From contig JAEWKC010000040.1 in the NCBI GenBank assembly GCA_023386235.1, forward strand, positions 13,041-77,040: a DNA stretch of 64,000 bases, read 5' to 3'. Source of the stretch: Bacteroidota bacterium. GTDB taxonomy: Bacteria; Bacteroidota; Bacteroidia; Chitinophagales; Chitinophagaceae. The position numbers and the translations under genes are program-made. This document shows, piece after piece, positions 16,395 to 24,441 of this stretch. The notes under the pieces were generated by a model, which worked only from the letters and a program-made list of their open reading frames with translations, made no database searches and was not told the origin of the DNA. Within the stretch, counting starts at the first letter, position 1. Every line of letters starts with the position of its first letter.

Positions 16395-17528
16395 TTATTG
16401 CGCATCAATATTCGAAATGATTTGATAAAAAATTTGGGCGCCGGTTTCTATAAGCTCATCAGGAAAATCATAGTCAGGATTATGCAAAGCCGGCGTGTTT
16501 TCACCACTGCCCAATCCGAACATAGCGCCATCGAAGTGTTCTGTAAATACCCCAAAATCTTCTCCCCACTGTAATGGAGATTGCTTTTCGGTAAGACTGA
16601 GCTGTAGTTGTTCAGCCGATCTACGCACAATATCCACTTCCTGCGGATTGTTTTCATTGGCAGAGAATCTTTGTGTCCAGCTGATTTTCGGTTCCAGATT
16701 GTATTTTTTGGCAGTTGACTGCGCTATATCCTGCAGCTCTTTTTCCAACTCTTTCATTTCATTATTGGCTGCTCTGCGAAAAGTATAATGTACTTCGCCA
16801 TACCCGGCAGATATGCCATAATCTTTTGACCCCATATGAATGTAAACGGGCGTGAGAATAGTGTATTTTTCTTTGTTGGGATCGGGCTGCATCAATTGAT
16901 TGAACTGCCCGATAACAGAAGCTATGCACAGCGCAGGATTATCGCCTTTTTCCGGTTCGCCGGCATGGGAAGTTTTGCCAAATAATTGAATGATAATACT
17001 GTTGACAGCACATGTAAAAGTATGGTCTTTAACTACTATTTCATGCATAGGGAATTCCGGGAGATTATGCAGGGCAAAAACTTTATCTATTTGCAAACTT
17101 TTAAATCTTTCATCGTTGTAAACAGCGATCGCGCCTTCCCCGTTTTCCTCTGCTGGCTGAAATAATAAAACCACCTTGGTGTTTATCGCTTTCTTTTCAT
17201 AAATTTTCTTTGCTAGTTCACACATAATGGCCATGTGCCCATCGTGCCCGCATTTGTGAGATATATTTATCGTATTGGATCTATGCTCAAAATCATTAAT
17301 CTCCTGAATAGGCAGCGCGTCCAGTTCACACCTGAATAAAACAGTTTGCTGTACTTCCTGTTGGGGATGGTATATCGCCAAAATTCCTGTACCGCCAATG
17401 TTTGTAAACATTTCATCGGGTGGCACCCGGCTCAGGAAATCCTGAATCCTTTCAGAAGTTGCATATTCCTTGCCTGAGAGTTCAGGGTTTTGGTGTAACA
17501 GTTTTCTTAATGTTTCAGTATCTTTCAT
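16395..17528 (-). CDS. M20-family amidohydrolase (N-acyl amino acid hydrolase type)
   Basis: Enzymes of this group (HipO/AmhX-like, peptidase family M20D) split N-acyl amino acids or similar amides with a di-metal centre. The 377-residue protein shows HKCGHDGHMA near residues 91-100 (metal ligands Cys and His), FQPAEENGEGA near 127-137 (metal ligand and general-base Glu pair) and a C-terminal ALHNPDYDFPDE with the last metal-binding His. The dimerisation domain with SHAGEPEKG lies in the middle. There is no signal peptide, so it is cytoplasmic. The substrate cannot be told from sequence. Confidence 0.9.
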   Translation of the reverse strand: MKDTETLRKLLHQNPELSGKEYATSERIQDFLSRVPPDEMFTNIGGTGILAIYHPQQEVQQTVLFRCELDALPIQEINDFEHRSNTINISHKCGHDGHMAIMCELAKKIYEKKAINTKVVLLFQPAEENGEGAIAVYNDERFKSLQIDKVFALHNLPEFPMHEIVVKDHTFTCAVNSIIIQLFGKTSHAGEPEKGDNPALCIASVIGQFNQLMQPDPNKEKYTILTPVYIHMGSKDYGISAGYGEVHYTFRRAANNEMKELEKELQDIAQSTAKKYNLEPKISWTQRFSANENNPQEVDIVRRSAEQLQLSLTEKQSPLQWGEDFGVFTEHFDGAMFGLGSGENTPALHNPDYDFPDELIETGAQIFYQIISNIDAQ

Positions 17529-17671
17529 TCGGATATTTTTAGAGTGGTTTATTGATTCAATTGCATAGCAAAAGATAGAGATTTTTTTATAGAAAATGAT
17601 AAAAAATAGTTATAAATACTCTTATTAGCTCATATTATTATATGATTATTCTGAAACTTAGTAATCAACAA

Positions 17672-18745
17672 TTAATTCACTTCACTTTTATACCATTTCC
17701 TTTTCAGCCAGAACGCTACATTTACCAAAGCAATCAGTGCAGGAACTTCTACCAGAGGCCCGATGACACCTGCAAAGGCCTGCCCGGAATGAATACCGAA
17801 AACCCCGATAGCTACGGCAATGGCCAGTTCGAAGTTGTTTCCCGCAGCAGTGAAAGACAAGGCTGCATTTTTGGAATAATCAGCACCCAGTTTTTTAGCT
17901 AAAAAGAAACTCACCAGAAACATCAGCACGAAATAAATGAGTAAAGGAGCGGCAATTCTTACCACATCAAAAGGAATCTGAACAATCACCTCCCCTTTCA
18001 AACTGAACATCAGCACAATGGTAAACAGCAATGCAATAAGGGTAATGGGTGAAACTTTCGGGACAAATACATTGTTATACCAGTCGTCCCCTTTGATTTT
18101 ACGCAGAAAATATCTTGTGAGAAATCCTGCTATAAAAGGAATTCCCAGATAGATAGCCACACTTTCAGCAATTTGTCCCATCGTGATATACACTTCCGTA
18201 CTGGTAATTCCGAAAAGCGGCGGCAGCACAGTGATGAAAACATAAGCGTAGATGCTGTAAAAAATCACCTGAAAGATTGAATTCAAAGCAACGAGACCGG
18301 CGGCATATTCACGGTTTCCTTCGGCAAGTTCGTTCCAAACAATTACCATCGCGATACATCTTGCCATGCCAATCAAAATTAACCCGATCATGTATTCCGG
18401 TTTGTCATGCAGAAAAGTAACGGCAAGAATAAACATGAGAATGGGCCCGATTACCCAGTTCAGAAGCAGCGATACACCCAATATTTTGGTATTCTTAAAG
18501 ACCTCCGGAAGTTCTTCGTACCGTACTTTGGTAAACGGTGGATACATCATCAGAATCAGTCCGATGGCAAGAGGAATGTTGGTAGTTCCGTAGGAAAAAC
18601 TATTGATGAAGGCCGATGAATCCGGGAAAAAATATCCGATGCCGACGCCAAGCGCCATTGCCAGAAAAATCCAGAGGGTAAGATTTTTATCAAGAAAGGA
18701 GAGCTTTTTTCTCTCTTGGACAGGGTTACAGTGGTTTGCAGACAT
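17672..18745 (-). CDS. acr3: Arsenite efflux transporter, ACR3 family
   Basis: ACR3 expels As(III) using the proton gradient. The 357-residue protein has about ten membrane helices. The diagnostic segment [14 protein letters not shown] (near residues 127-140) carries the Cys that is essential in characterised ACR3 proteins, and [11 protein letters not shown] near 305 is also conserved. It is the last gene of the minus-strand ars group (arsR, arsM, arsC, four-helix gene, acr3). It is separated from the others by the four-helix-bundle gene and a repeat array, so its co-transcription from the arsR promoter may have been altered. Often labelled arsB, but it belongs to the ACR3 and not the ArsB fold. 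Confidence 0.94.
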   Translation of the reverse strand: MSANHCNPVQERKKLSFLDKNLTLWIFLAMALGVGIGYFFPDSSAFINSFSYGTTNIPLAIGLILMMYPPFTKVRYEELPEVFKNTKILGVSLLLNWVIGPILMFILAVTFLHDKPEYMIGLILIGMARCIAMVIVWNELAEGNREYAAGLVALNSIFQVIFYSIYAYVFITVLPPLFGITSTEVYITMGQIAESVAIYLGIPFIAGFLTRYFLRKIKGDDWYNNVFVPKVSPITLIALLFTIVLMFSLKGEVIVQIPFDVVRIAAPLLIYFVLMFLVSFFLAKKLGADYSKNAALSFTAAGNNFELAIAVAIGVFGIHSGQAFAGVIGPLVEVPALIALVNVAFWLKRKWYKSEVN

Positions 18746-18750
18746 CTGGG

Positions 18751-18795
18751 TAATGATAATGGTTAATGGTTAATGGTTAATGATTAATGGTTAAT
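18751..18795. repeat. Array of 7-bp repeats (TAATGGT)
   Basis: Six to seven imperfect copies of TAATGGT/TAATGAT lie head to tail between acr3 and the four-helix gene, running into that gene's last codons (its stop is at 18777). Positions 18774-18795 are identical to 21038-21059. Confidence 0.85.
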
Positions 18796-19157
18796 CTCTT
18801 AATAGATTTTGTTTTTTTGGTGAGGATGCTTTTGGTGATAATTTTTATGAGCTCTATAGCTTCGTTGCTTAGGGAATTAAATTGGTCTTCTGTGATATAC
18901 TTTGTTGTATAAAGCAATTCCAACCAATAGAGCGTTTCATCACATTCCTTTTGTGCAATCGACAGCTTGTGGATAAAATCTTTTCCACTTTGGGCATGAT
19001 TAGCTTCTCGTACATTTGCACCAATGGATGTTCCGCTTCTCAGCACTTGTTTTGAAAGCACAAATTCCCGCTTACTTTCACACAAAAATTTATACATCTC
19101 CACAATTTTTATTGCAAATTCAAAACTCTTTTCTTTAAGAACATTTTTTCTTTCCAT
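18777..19157 (-). CDS. Four-helix-bundle protein (S23 / rRNA intervening-sequence family)
   Basis: This 126-residue helical protein has the pattern of the family: an N-terminal helix with KSFEFAIKIVEMYKFL, then SKQVLRSGTSIGANVREANHA near residues 39-59, and KDFIHKLSIAQKECDETLYWLELL in the third helix. Relatives are found in 23S rRNA intervening sequences, as stray genes in many Bacteroidota, and as the Avd accessory proteins of diversity-generating retroelements. Its cellular role is unsettled. Here it sits between arsC and acr3, where it has no evident arsenic function. 7-bp repeat arrays lie on both sides and encode its last residues (TINH), suggesting that it entered an existing operon. 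Confidence 0.9.
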   Translation of the reverse strand: MERKNVLKEKSFEFAIKIVEMYKFLCESKREFVLSKQVLRSGTSIGANVREANHAQSGKDFIHKLSIAQKECDETLYWLELLYTTKYITEDQFNSLSNEAIELIKIITKSILTKKTKSIKRLTINH

Positions 19158-19166
19158 AATTCAAAA

Positions 19167-19189
19167 ATTAACAATTAACCGTTAATCAT
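19167..19189. repeat. Short 7-bp repeat array between arsC and the four-helix gene
   Basis: Three diverged heptads (TTAACGG, TTAATTG, TTAAT on the minus strand) cover the last codons and stop of arsC (19175). Confidence 0.65.
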
Positions 19190-19786
19190 TGAAAACACAT
19201 AATACAGTTCAGAAGCAATTTCAAAGCTTCTGTTGAAGTAGGTTTCGTCCATTTCGGGTGTTCCGTCGCTGGATTTTGGATCATCAAATCTCACGGCGAA
19301 TCGTTTTTCGGCACCGGCAATTAACGGACAGCCCTGATCGGCGTTGGAGCAGGTCATAATTGCGGCAAAACCCGAAACCGGATTGAATGCATCATCGTAT
19401 TTTTTGGAAAAACAGATGACCGGGTGGCTGTTTTCGGCATATTTTACGGCATACACCGGATTTTCCGTTTCTGAAAGTTTTTCGATTTTAAACCCTTGTT
19501 TTACCAATGTTTCCGCGACTTTCGGAAACATTGCGGTAGCTTCCGTTCCGCCCGAATAGCAGAAAACGTTTTTCACTCCGAAATATTCCGCCATCGTCTG
19601 TGCCCAAATCTGTGACAGATGGCTGCGGCGGGAATTGTGCGTGCAGATGAAATTCAGGTTGATGGTTTCATTCTGATCCAGTTTATTCTGAATGAATTCA
19701 GTCAGTGGCTTTAGGACTTCTTTTCTTTCGTCGGAAACTTTGATTTCAGCGATTTGTTTAATTGGGTTTTTCAGGTTTGAAAACAT
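19175..19786 (-). CDS. arsC: Arsenate reductase, low-molecular-weight phosphatase type
   Basis: The enzyme reduces As(V) to As(III) so that ArsM or ACR3 can handle it. The 203-residue protein has the P-loop CTHNSRRS (CX5RS) near residues 42-49, and further downstream MTCSNADQGCPLIAG with the Cys pair typical of the larger Bacteroidota form. The conserved RFDDPKSSDGTPE follows near 170. ATG 19786 is chosen; the longer reading from TTG 19819 would intrude into the arsM stop region. It lies 26 nt behind arsM. The family is also named protein-tyrosine-phosphatase; the ars context supports arsenate as substrate. Confidence 0.92.
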   Translation of the reverse strand: MFSNLKNPIKQIAEIKVSDERKEVLKPLTEFIQNKLDQNETINLNFICTHNSRRSHLSQIWAQTMAEYFGVKNVFCYSGGTEATAMFPKVAETLVKQGFKIEKLSETENPVYAVKYAENSHPVICFSKKYDDAFNPVSGFAAIMTCSNADQGCPLIAGAEKRFAVRFDDPKSSDGTPEMDETYFNRSFEIASELYYVFSMING

Positions 19787-19812
19787 GATTTGATCTTTAA
19801 ATAGTTTATAAA

Positions 19813-20652
19813 CTAACAACAGCCTGTGTTCGGATCACAACAAGACTTCCCTTTTTCGCCATACACTGTGATGCTGTAAATTCGCGTATCGGAATTTTTA
19901 TACTGATCAATTTCCTCTTCATTCAGATAGTTCTTCAAAATATCATCGGGAACTATGATTGGTTTTTCTTTCTGCAACACTATATTTTCAAATCCAGAAT
20001 CTTTAATGATGTTCAGATAATCATCCTTCTGAATGGCACTTGCCACGCAACCTGCATACATTTCGGCGGCAGTTTTTATTTTTTCGGGAAGTTCGCCCAC
20101 CAGAACGATGTCGGAAATGGAAAAATGACCATCGGGTTTCAAGATTCTGTGCACTTCTGTAAAAGCTTTCGGTTTGTTCGGAACGAGATTCATCACGCAG
20201 TTGCTCACTACCACATCCGCCACATTGCTTGTCATCGGGATTTTCTCAATATCGCCCTGACGGAATTCCACATTGTTGAAACCTAATTTTTCGGCATTCT
20301 CGCGGGCTTTGTCAATCATCGCTTCCGTAAAATCAATGCCAATGACTTTTCCGGTTTCTCCCGTCTCGGCACGTGCGACGAAGCAGTCGTTTCCGGCGCC
20401 GCTTCCCAAATCGACTACGGTATCTCCTTTTTTAATTTTAGCAAAATTTGTTGGAAGTCCGCATCCGAGACCTAAATCCGCATCGGGATTGTAGCCATTT
20501 AGTTCATCATATTCTTCGCTCATGATATTGTACACTTCGGTACTGCAACCTGCGGCTCCGCAGCAGGAAGAAGCATTGGTTTCTTTGTCCTGTAAAGCAA
20601 TTTCAGAATATTTTTGCTTTACCATTTCTTTGATTTGTTCGTTAGTTTGCAT
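19813..20652 (-). CDS. arsM: Arsenite S-adenosylmethionine methyltransferase
   Basis: ArsM methylates As(III) to methylated arsenicals. The protein has a Cys-rich segment SSCCGAAGC near residue 28, the SAM loop DLGSGAGNDCF, then NCVMNLV and YAGCVASA with the Cys residues that bind As(III) in characterised ArsM. The tail CCDPNTGCC is a further thiol cluster. ATG 20652 (MQTNEQIKEM, 279 residues) is preferred over 20712, because the longer form would overlap arsR and adds a sequence unlike the family. It sits 31 nt behind arsR. Confidence 0.94.
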   Translation of the reverse strand: MQTNEQIKEMVKQKYSEIALQDKETNASSCCGAAGCSTEVYNIMSEEYDELNGYNPDADLGLGCGLPTNFAKIKKGDTVVDLGSGAGNDCFVARAETGETGKVIGIDFTEAMIDKARENAEKLGFNNVEFRQGDIEKIPMTSNVADVVVSNCVMNLVPNKPKAFTEVHRILKPDGHFSISDIVLVGELPEKIKTAAEMYAGCVASAIQKDDYLNIIKDSGFENIVLQKEKPIIVPDDILKNYLNEEEIDQYKNSDTRIYSITVYGEKGKSCCDPNTGCC

Positions 20653-20683
20653 ATAGAATAGTAATTGATGATTGATGGTTTTT

Positions 20684-21019
20684 CTAGCAGCATTTTGAAT
20701 TATTCTGCTCATGAATTTTGTAAAAAATCTGATCGATAAATTTTTCCATTTTTTTAAAACTTTCTGGATTGATGCAGTAGCAAATCGACTTTCCCTCCAC
20801 TTCTCCCTGGATGATGCCGGCGTTTTTAAGCTCTTTCAGATGCTGTGAAACGGTGGGCTGCGCGAGGTTGATTTCCGCCACAATATCGTTGCAGATGCAG
20901 GCATCCACGGAAAGCAGGTATTCTATAATTGCAATGCGAGCCGGGTGTGCCAGTGCTTTCAGCAACGTGGCGATTTCGTTTTGCTCTTCGGTGAAATGTT
21001 GTGTTTTGGTTGCGCCCAT
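20684..21019 (-). CDS. arsR: ArsR-family arsenic-responsive repressor
   Basis: This winged-helix repressor leaves its operator when As(III) binds. The 111-residue protein has ALAHPARIAIIEYLL, the metal-site segment VDACICNDIV (two Cys near residues 41 and 43) and the recognition helix LAQPTVSQHLKELKNAGII. A CC pair ends the protein. It is the first gene of the ars group; a 16-bp palindrome 82 nt upstream is a fitting operator. Confidence 0.95.
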   Translation of the reverse strand: MGATKTQHFTEEQNEIATLLKALAHPARIAIIEYLLSVDACICNDIVAEINLAQPTVSQHLKELKNAGIIQGEVEGKSICYCINPESFKKMEKFIDQIFYKIHEQNNSKCC

Positions 21020-21037
21020 GATTTTATAAGTGATGAG

Positions 21038-21064
21038 TGGTTAATGATTAATGGTTAATGATTA
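21038..21064. repeat. 7-bp repeat array upstream of arsR
   Basis: Copies of TTAATGA/TTAATGG in tandem; positions 21038-21059 repeat 18774-18795 exactly (22 bp, same orientation). It lies in the arsR leader. Confidence 0.85.
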
Positions 21065-21100
21065 ATTTATAAACTTCTTTGTTACATTATTTACAAACTA

Positions 21101-21116
21101 TAATATTGCAATATTA
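21101..21116. promoter_or_regulatory. Candidate ArsR operator
   Basis: TAATATTGCAATATTA is a perfect 16-bp palindrome upstream of arsR, and resembles AT-rich ArsR/SmtB operators. On the minus strand a -7-like ATAGTTTG follows directly, so a bound repressor would cover the promoter. Confidence 0.55.
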
Positions 21117-21206
21117 CGATATTAAAATAAATATCCAAATTAATTTTTTGTAACTTACAAGATACCTTCCTATCGCTTCCTGTAAATTAACCAGTAAAAT
21201 AATAAG

Positions 21207-21214
21207 TATCTTTG
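21207..21214 (+). promoter_or_regulatory. -7 box of the DUF2480 gene, 4 nt from ATG
   Basis: TATCTTTG matches TAnnTTTG and lies 4 nt before ATG 21219, implying a leaderless or nearly leaderless mRNA. Confidence 0.6.
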
Positions 21215-21218
21215 CAGT

Positions 21219-21731
21219 ATGACTAACGGCGAAATCATCAACAGAGTGGCTGAAAGCGGCATTATAACTATTGATCTGGAAGATTTTTATCCTACAGAAG
21301 AAATAGCAGAACTGGATATAAAACCTTTTCTTTTCATGGAGATGCTATTGAAGGAAAAAGACTTTAGACAACAGCTAAAAGACTATGACTGGACCAGGTT
21401 TCAACATAAAAATGTTGCCGTGTTTTGTTCTGTTGATACTATCATACCCAGATGGGCGTTTATGCTGGCCGCAAATTACCTGCAACCGGTAGCCCGGCGA
21501 ATTTTTGCTGGCACAAAAGAAGAATTAGCAGAACAAATAATCTTAGAAAAGATACAACGCGAAATACAACCGGAAGAATTCACCGACAAGAGAATTGTTA
21601 TAAAAGGTTGCGGCGAAAAAGAAATATCAGCCAGAATATATTTAGAAATCACTACCCTGCTGCTGCCTTTTGCCAAAAGCATTATGTATGGCGAAGCTTG
21701 CAGCTCGGTACCGGTGTATAAAAAAAGATAA
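21219..21731 (+). CDS. DUF2480 family protein
   Basis: The 170-residue soluble protein matches the Bacteroidota-specific DUF2480 family: N-terminal GEIINRVAESGIITIDLEDF, the central DTIIPRWAFMLAANYLQPVA near residues 70-89, and IVIKGCGEKEISARIYLEIT. It has no signal peptide or membrane helix. Its function is unknown. The YggS-type gene follows after 6 nt, so the two form an operon from the promoter at 21207. Confidence 0.85.
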   Translation: MTNGEIINRVAESGIITIDLEDFYPTEEIAELDIKPFLFMEMLLKEKDFRQQLKDYDWTRFQHKNVAVFCSVDTIIPRWAFMLAANYLQPVARRIFAGTKEELAEQIILEKIQREIQPEEFTDKRIVIKGCGEKEISARIYLEITTLLLPFAKSIMYGEACSSVPVYKKR

Positions 21732-21737
21732 CCTGCA

Positions 21738-22445
21738 ATGAACGATCAAGAACAAATTATTAATAACATACAACTTATCAAACACAGAATAAAAGAAGCA
21801 TGCGAAAAATCGGGCAGAAACCCGGATGAAGTGCGACTTTTACTGGCTACCAAAACAGTAGAACCCGAAAGAATAAAAATAGCGGTTGAGGCGGGAGAAA
21901 AGCTGATAGGTGAAAATCGTGTGCAGGAATACGCGGAAAAATACGAAGCAATGAAAGACATAGAATGTGAGCGACATTTTATCGGGCACTTGCAAACCAA
22001 TAAAATAAAAGATGTTTTAAAATATGTATCGTGCATTCAATCTTTAGACAGAATGGAACTTGCCGAAAAACTACAGCAGCGTTTGCTCTTTGAAGAAAGA
22101 ACCATCGATGCTTTTGTGGAAATAAATACTTCTTTTGAAGACACTAAGCATGGCCTGGCTCCTGATGAAGTATTTGTCTTCCTTGAAAAACTAAAAGAGT
22201 TAAACACTATTAAAATCAAGGGTTTCATGACCATTGGCCTATACGATGCGGATGTGGAAAAAGCTAGACCGGGCTTTATTCGTTTAAGAAACATACGAGA
22301 TGAAGCTATCGCTAAAGGATTGGTATCTTCCGAGGCCGGAGAACTTTCCATGGGTATGAGCGGCGATCTGGAAACCGCTATAGAAGAAGGTGCAACGATT
22401 GTACGCGTAGGTTCTGCTATTTTCGGCAGTAGAAATTATAGCTAA
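21738..22445 (+). CDS. YggS-type PLP homeostasis protein
   Basis: Proteins of this family bind pyridoxal 5'-phosphate on a TIM barrel and keep vitamin B6 and amino-acid pools balanced; no catalytic activity is established. The 235-residue sequence has the PLP lysine in LLLATKTVEP (about residue 34), GENRVQEYAEKYE, HFIGHLQTNKIK and the C-terminal LSMGMSGDLETAIEEGATIVRVGSAIFG. It ends in a CTAA shared with the convergent mscS-like gene, so their 3' ends overlap by 4 bp. Confidence 0.94.
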   Translation: MNDQEQIINNIQLIKHRIKEACEKSGRNPDEVRLLLATKTVEPERIKIAVEAGEKLIGENRVQEYAEKYEAMKDIECERHFIGHLQTNKIKDVLKYVSCIQSLDRMELAEKLQQRLLFEERTIDAFVEINTSFEDTKHGLAPDEVFVFLEKLKELNTIKIKGFMTIGLYDADVEKARPGFIRLRNIRDEAIAKGLVSSEAGELSMGMSGDLETAIEEGATIVRVGSAIFGSRNYS

Positions 22446-23584
22446 ATAAGCTCGTCGTTTTTATTCGGCTCCGGTGTTTCATTATTTTTTTCTACTATAA
22501 TTTTAGAAGTTCCGGGATCAGAAAATTCTATATCCAACTCCTGCATGCTGCTAATAATTTCAAGATTTACATTTTCATTTAATGCTCTGAACTCTTTGAA
22601 ACTTACATTCATCCAGGTATAGTATTCTACAAATATTTTATGCGCGTTTACACCGGTTTGCAAAAAGCAGACCATTGTATCCTCTTGGATGATGCTGTTC
22701 TTCTTCTGCAATATTGCCTTAACAGTCTCTATAAAGCTCTCTATTTTTTCCTGCGATGTGCTAAGGCTTAGCTCCATTGTATGCTGGTAGCGTCTTCTTG
22801 TCTGGTCACTGGTATTTTCCAGCGAGCCGCCTATCACTACTTTATTAGGAATGCTTATAAGGGTTTTATCGGCAGTGCGTATACGCGTGCTTCTTATGCC
22901 TATTTTTTCTACATTGCCGGAAATATTGTTCACCTTTATAAAGTCGCCTACCATAAAAGGTTTATCAAACAAAATTACAAAAGAGCAAATCGTATTTTCT
23001 ACTGTTTCTTTCGCGGCCAAAGCCAGTGCGGCTGTTACTAATCCTAAACTGGTTAACAGCGAACTGATGTCGTAATTAAAACTTGCTTTCAAAATAATAA
23101 AAACCGCAATTACTACCAGCAACACAGATATAATATCAGATACTAATGATATGGCCTGGCTGGCAGAACGATTGTCAATTTTAGAAGAATTATTTTTAAT
23201 GATATATCCTATAAAATAGTTGATACCTATCAGTAATCGGAAAAAACAAATTATGAGCCAGGCAGAACTAAGCGCTTCCAGCAGTTGCTTTAGCGAATAG
23301 TTTCTCATTACGTTCATCTCCAGCAGTGAAGGATAAGAAAGCTTATCAAGCGCAAAAAAGGTAATGCCCCAGAAAAGCAAAGTTTCAAGAGGTTGTACTA
23401 CTTTTTTTATAAAATAATTGTTATATGTCTGGTATTCGGCTTTATGAAAAAGCTTAGCTATTACTCTTGCTATCTGCTCAGAAAGTATGCGCCTGACAAT
23501 AAAAGCAACAGCAATGATCAATAAAGTAATGATCCACTGCTTTACTGTATTTTCTAAGATTATTAGATTCAAAAAATCATCCAT
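22442..23584 (-). CDS. MscS-family mechanosensitive channel
   Basis: This 380-residue inner-membrane protein would open under membrane tension and relieve osmotic stress. About five helices precede the pore helix (near residues 180-200, LVTAALALAAKETVENTI). The beta domain follows with KPFMVGDFIKVNNISGNVEKIGIRSTRIRTADKTLISIPN, the family signature. The C-terminal cytoplasmic domain is short and ends in a charged tail. Its ATG (23584) overlaps the TGA of the upstream gene by one base, so the two are translationally coupled. Confidence 0.93.
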   Translation of the reverse strand: MDDFLNLIILENTVKQWIITLLIIAVAFIVRRILSEQIARVIAKLFHKAEYQTYNNYFIKKVVQPLETLLFWGITFFALDKLSYPSLLEMNVMRNYSLKQLLEALSSAWLIICFFRLLIGINYFIGYIIKNNSSKIDNRSASQAISLVSDIISVLLVVIAVFIILKASFNYDISSLLTSLGLVTAALALAAKETVENTICSFVILFDKPFMVGDFIKVNNISGNVEKIGIRSTRIRTADKTLISIPNKVVIGGSLENTSDQTRRRYQHTMELSLSTSQEKIESFIETVKAILQKKNSIIQEDTMVCFLQTGVNAHKIFVEYYTWMNVSFKEFRALNENVNLEIISSMQELDIEFSDPGTSKIIVEKNNETPEPNKNDELI

Positions 23585-24441
23585 CAGTAAACTTCTTTTT
23601 TATATACCATAATATTTCCCGAAGATAAAAAAAATAAAAACGGGTGAACCATTTGAATCTGAGAAATATTTTCTACAGGCAGTGCAATGGTACTTTCTCT
23701 CATAGCATTTAAGGCGCTGTAAAAAAGAAAATTATTTTTGCGTGCATAAAATGTTTGATTATGCACAAAGACATCTTCGTAGTCTTTGAAAGCATAAGTT
23801 GTTTTCAATGCTCCGTAGTAATCAAAGATCATTAATCCTACGTTCTTATCATATAAATACAACATGCCATCTTTATCTATTATATGGGTTGGTTGCGGCA
23901 CAGAAGCAAATAACGTTTTAAAATCAGCAGATTCAAAAATTACTTTGCCTGCTTCGTTCATTTTTTTCAGCTTGGCATCTCTGCTGTCATATACCCAGAT
24001 ATTGTTGTCGTAGCTTAATGCCACGGCAGAGCTTTGTAAAATACCTGACCGGCGCAAATCAAATGTAGCCGTAGTGTTCAGCAATCTGTCTAGCGCTACT
24101 ATTACGTTAAAATCTTTGAAATAAACCAATGTTTTCAATGGGTTGGAAACATCTATAAATGATATGTTGCCATATCGGCGCACATCGTTATAAGCACCTA
24201 TATAGTCTCCGCCGGCATTTAACTTTATCAGTCCGTCTCCTTTTTCTGAAACCAGATAAGCATTAAAAAGATTATCAATAAATATTTTAGAAAATTTTCC
24301 GTAGATCACTTTTTCGGGCTGTGGCACAAAGGAAGTATCGTTTTGCGTAAAAGCCTGCAAAGAAAGAAAGAGACACAAGCATAGCATCGCCATATATTTA
24401 CTATTGAAGCTGGCCGCACTTGAAAATATTTGATTGATCAT
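23584..24441 (-). CDS. Exported beta-propeller-like protein, hypothetical
   Basis: I do not recognise a named family. The sequence has an N-terminal hydrophobic segment (MLCLCLFLSLQAFTQ) that looks like a signal peptide. Repeated beta units of about 40 residues follow (for example LSYDNNIWVYDSRDAKLKKMNEAGK and IDKDGMLYLYDKNVGLMIFDYYG), as in NHL or WG-type propellers. ATG 24441 overlaps the lpxH stop (TAATG), favouring coupled translation; ATG 24393 (MAMLCL) would give a tidier signal peptide and is an alternative. It lies in an operon of LUD protein, lpxH, this gene and an MscS channel, so an envelope role is likely. Confidence 0.7.
   Translation of the reverse strand: MINQIFSSAASFNSKYMAMLCLCLFLSLQAFTQNDTSFVPQPEKVIYGKFSKIFIDNLFNAYLVSEKGDGLIKLNAGGDYIGAYNDVRRYGNISFIDVSNPLKTLVYFKDFNVIVALDRLLNTTATFDLRRSGILQSSAVALSYDNNIWVYDSRDAKLKKMNEAGKVIFESADFKTLFASVPQPTHIIDKDGMLYLYDKNVGLMIFDYYGALKTTYAFKDYEDVFVHNQTFYARKNNFLFYSALNAMRESTIALPVENISQIQMVHPFLFFLSSGNIMVYKKEVY

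Noticed and set aside
17672..21019. Arsenic genes as part of an integrative element
   Set aside because: No integrase, transposase, tRNA-linked direct repeats or conjugation genes are present; tRNA-Leu at 16223 has no duplicated 3' end in view.
18751..21064. CRISPR-like array
   Set aside because: Units are 7 bp, contiguous, without spacers; no cas genes nearby.
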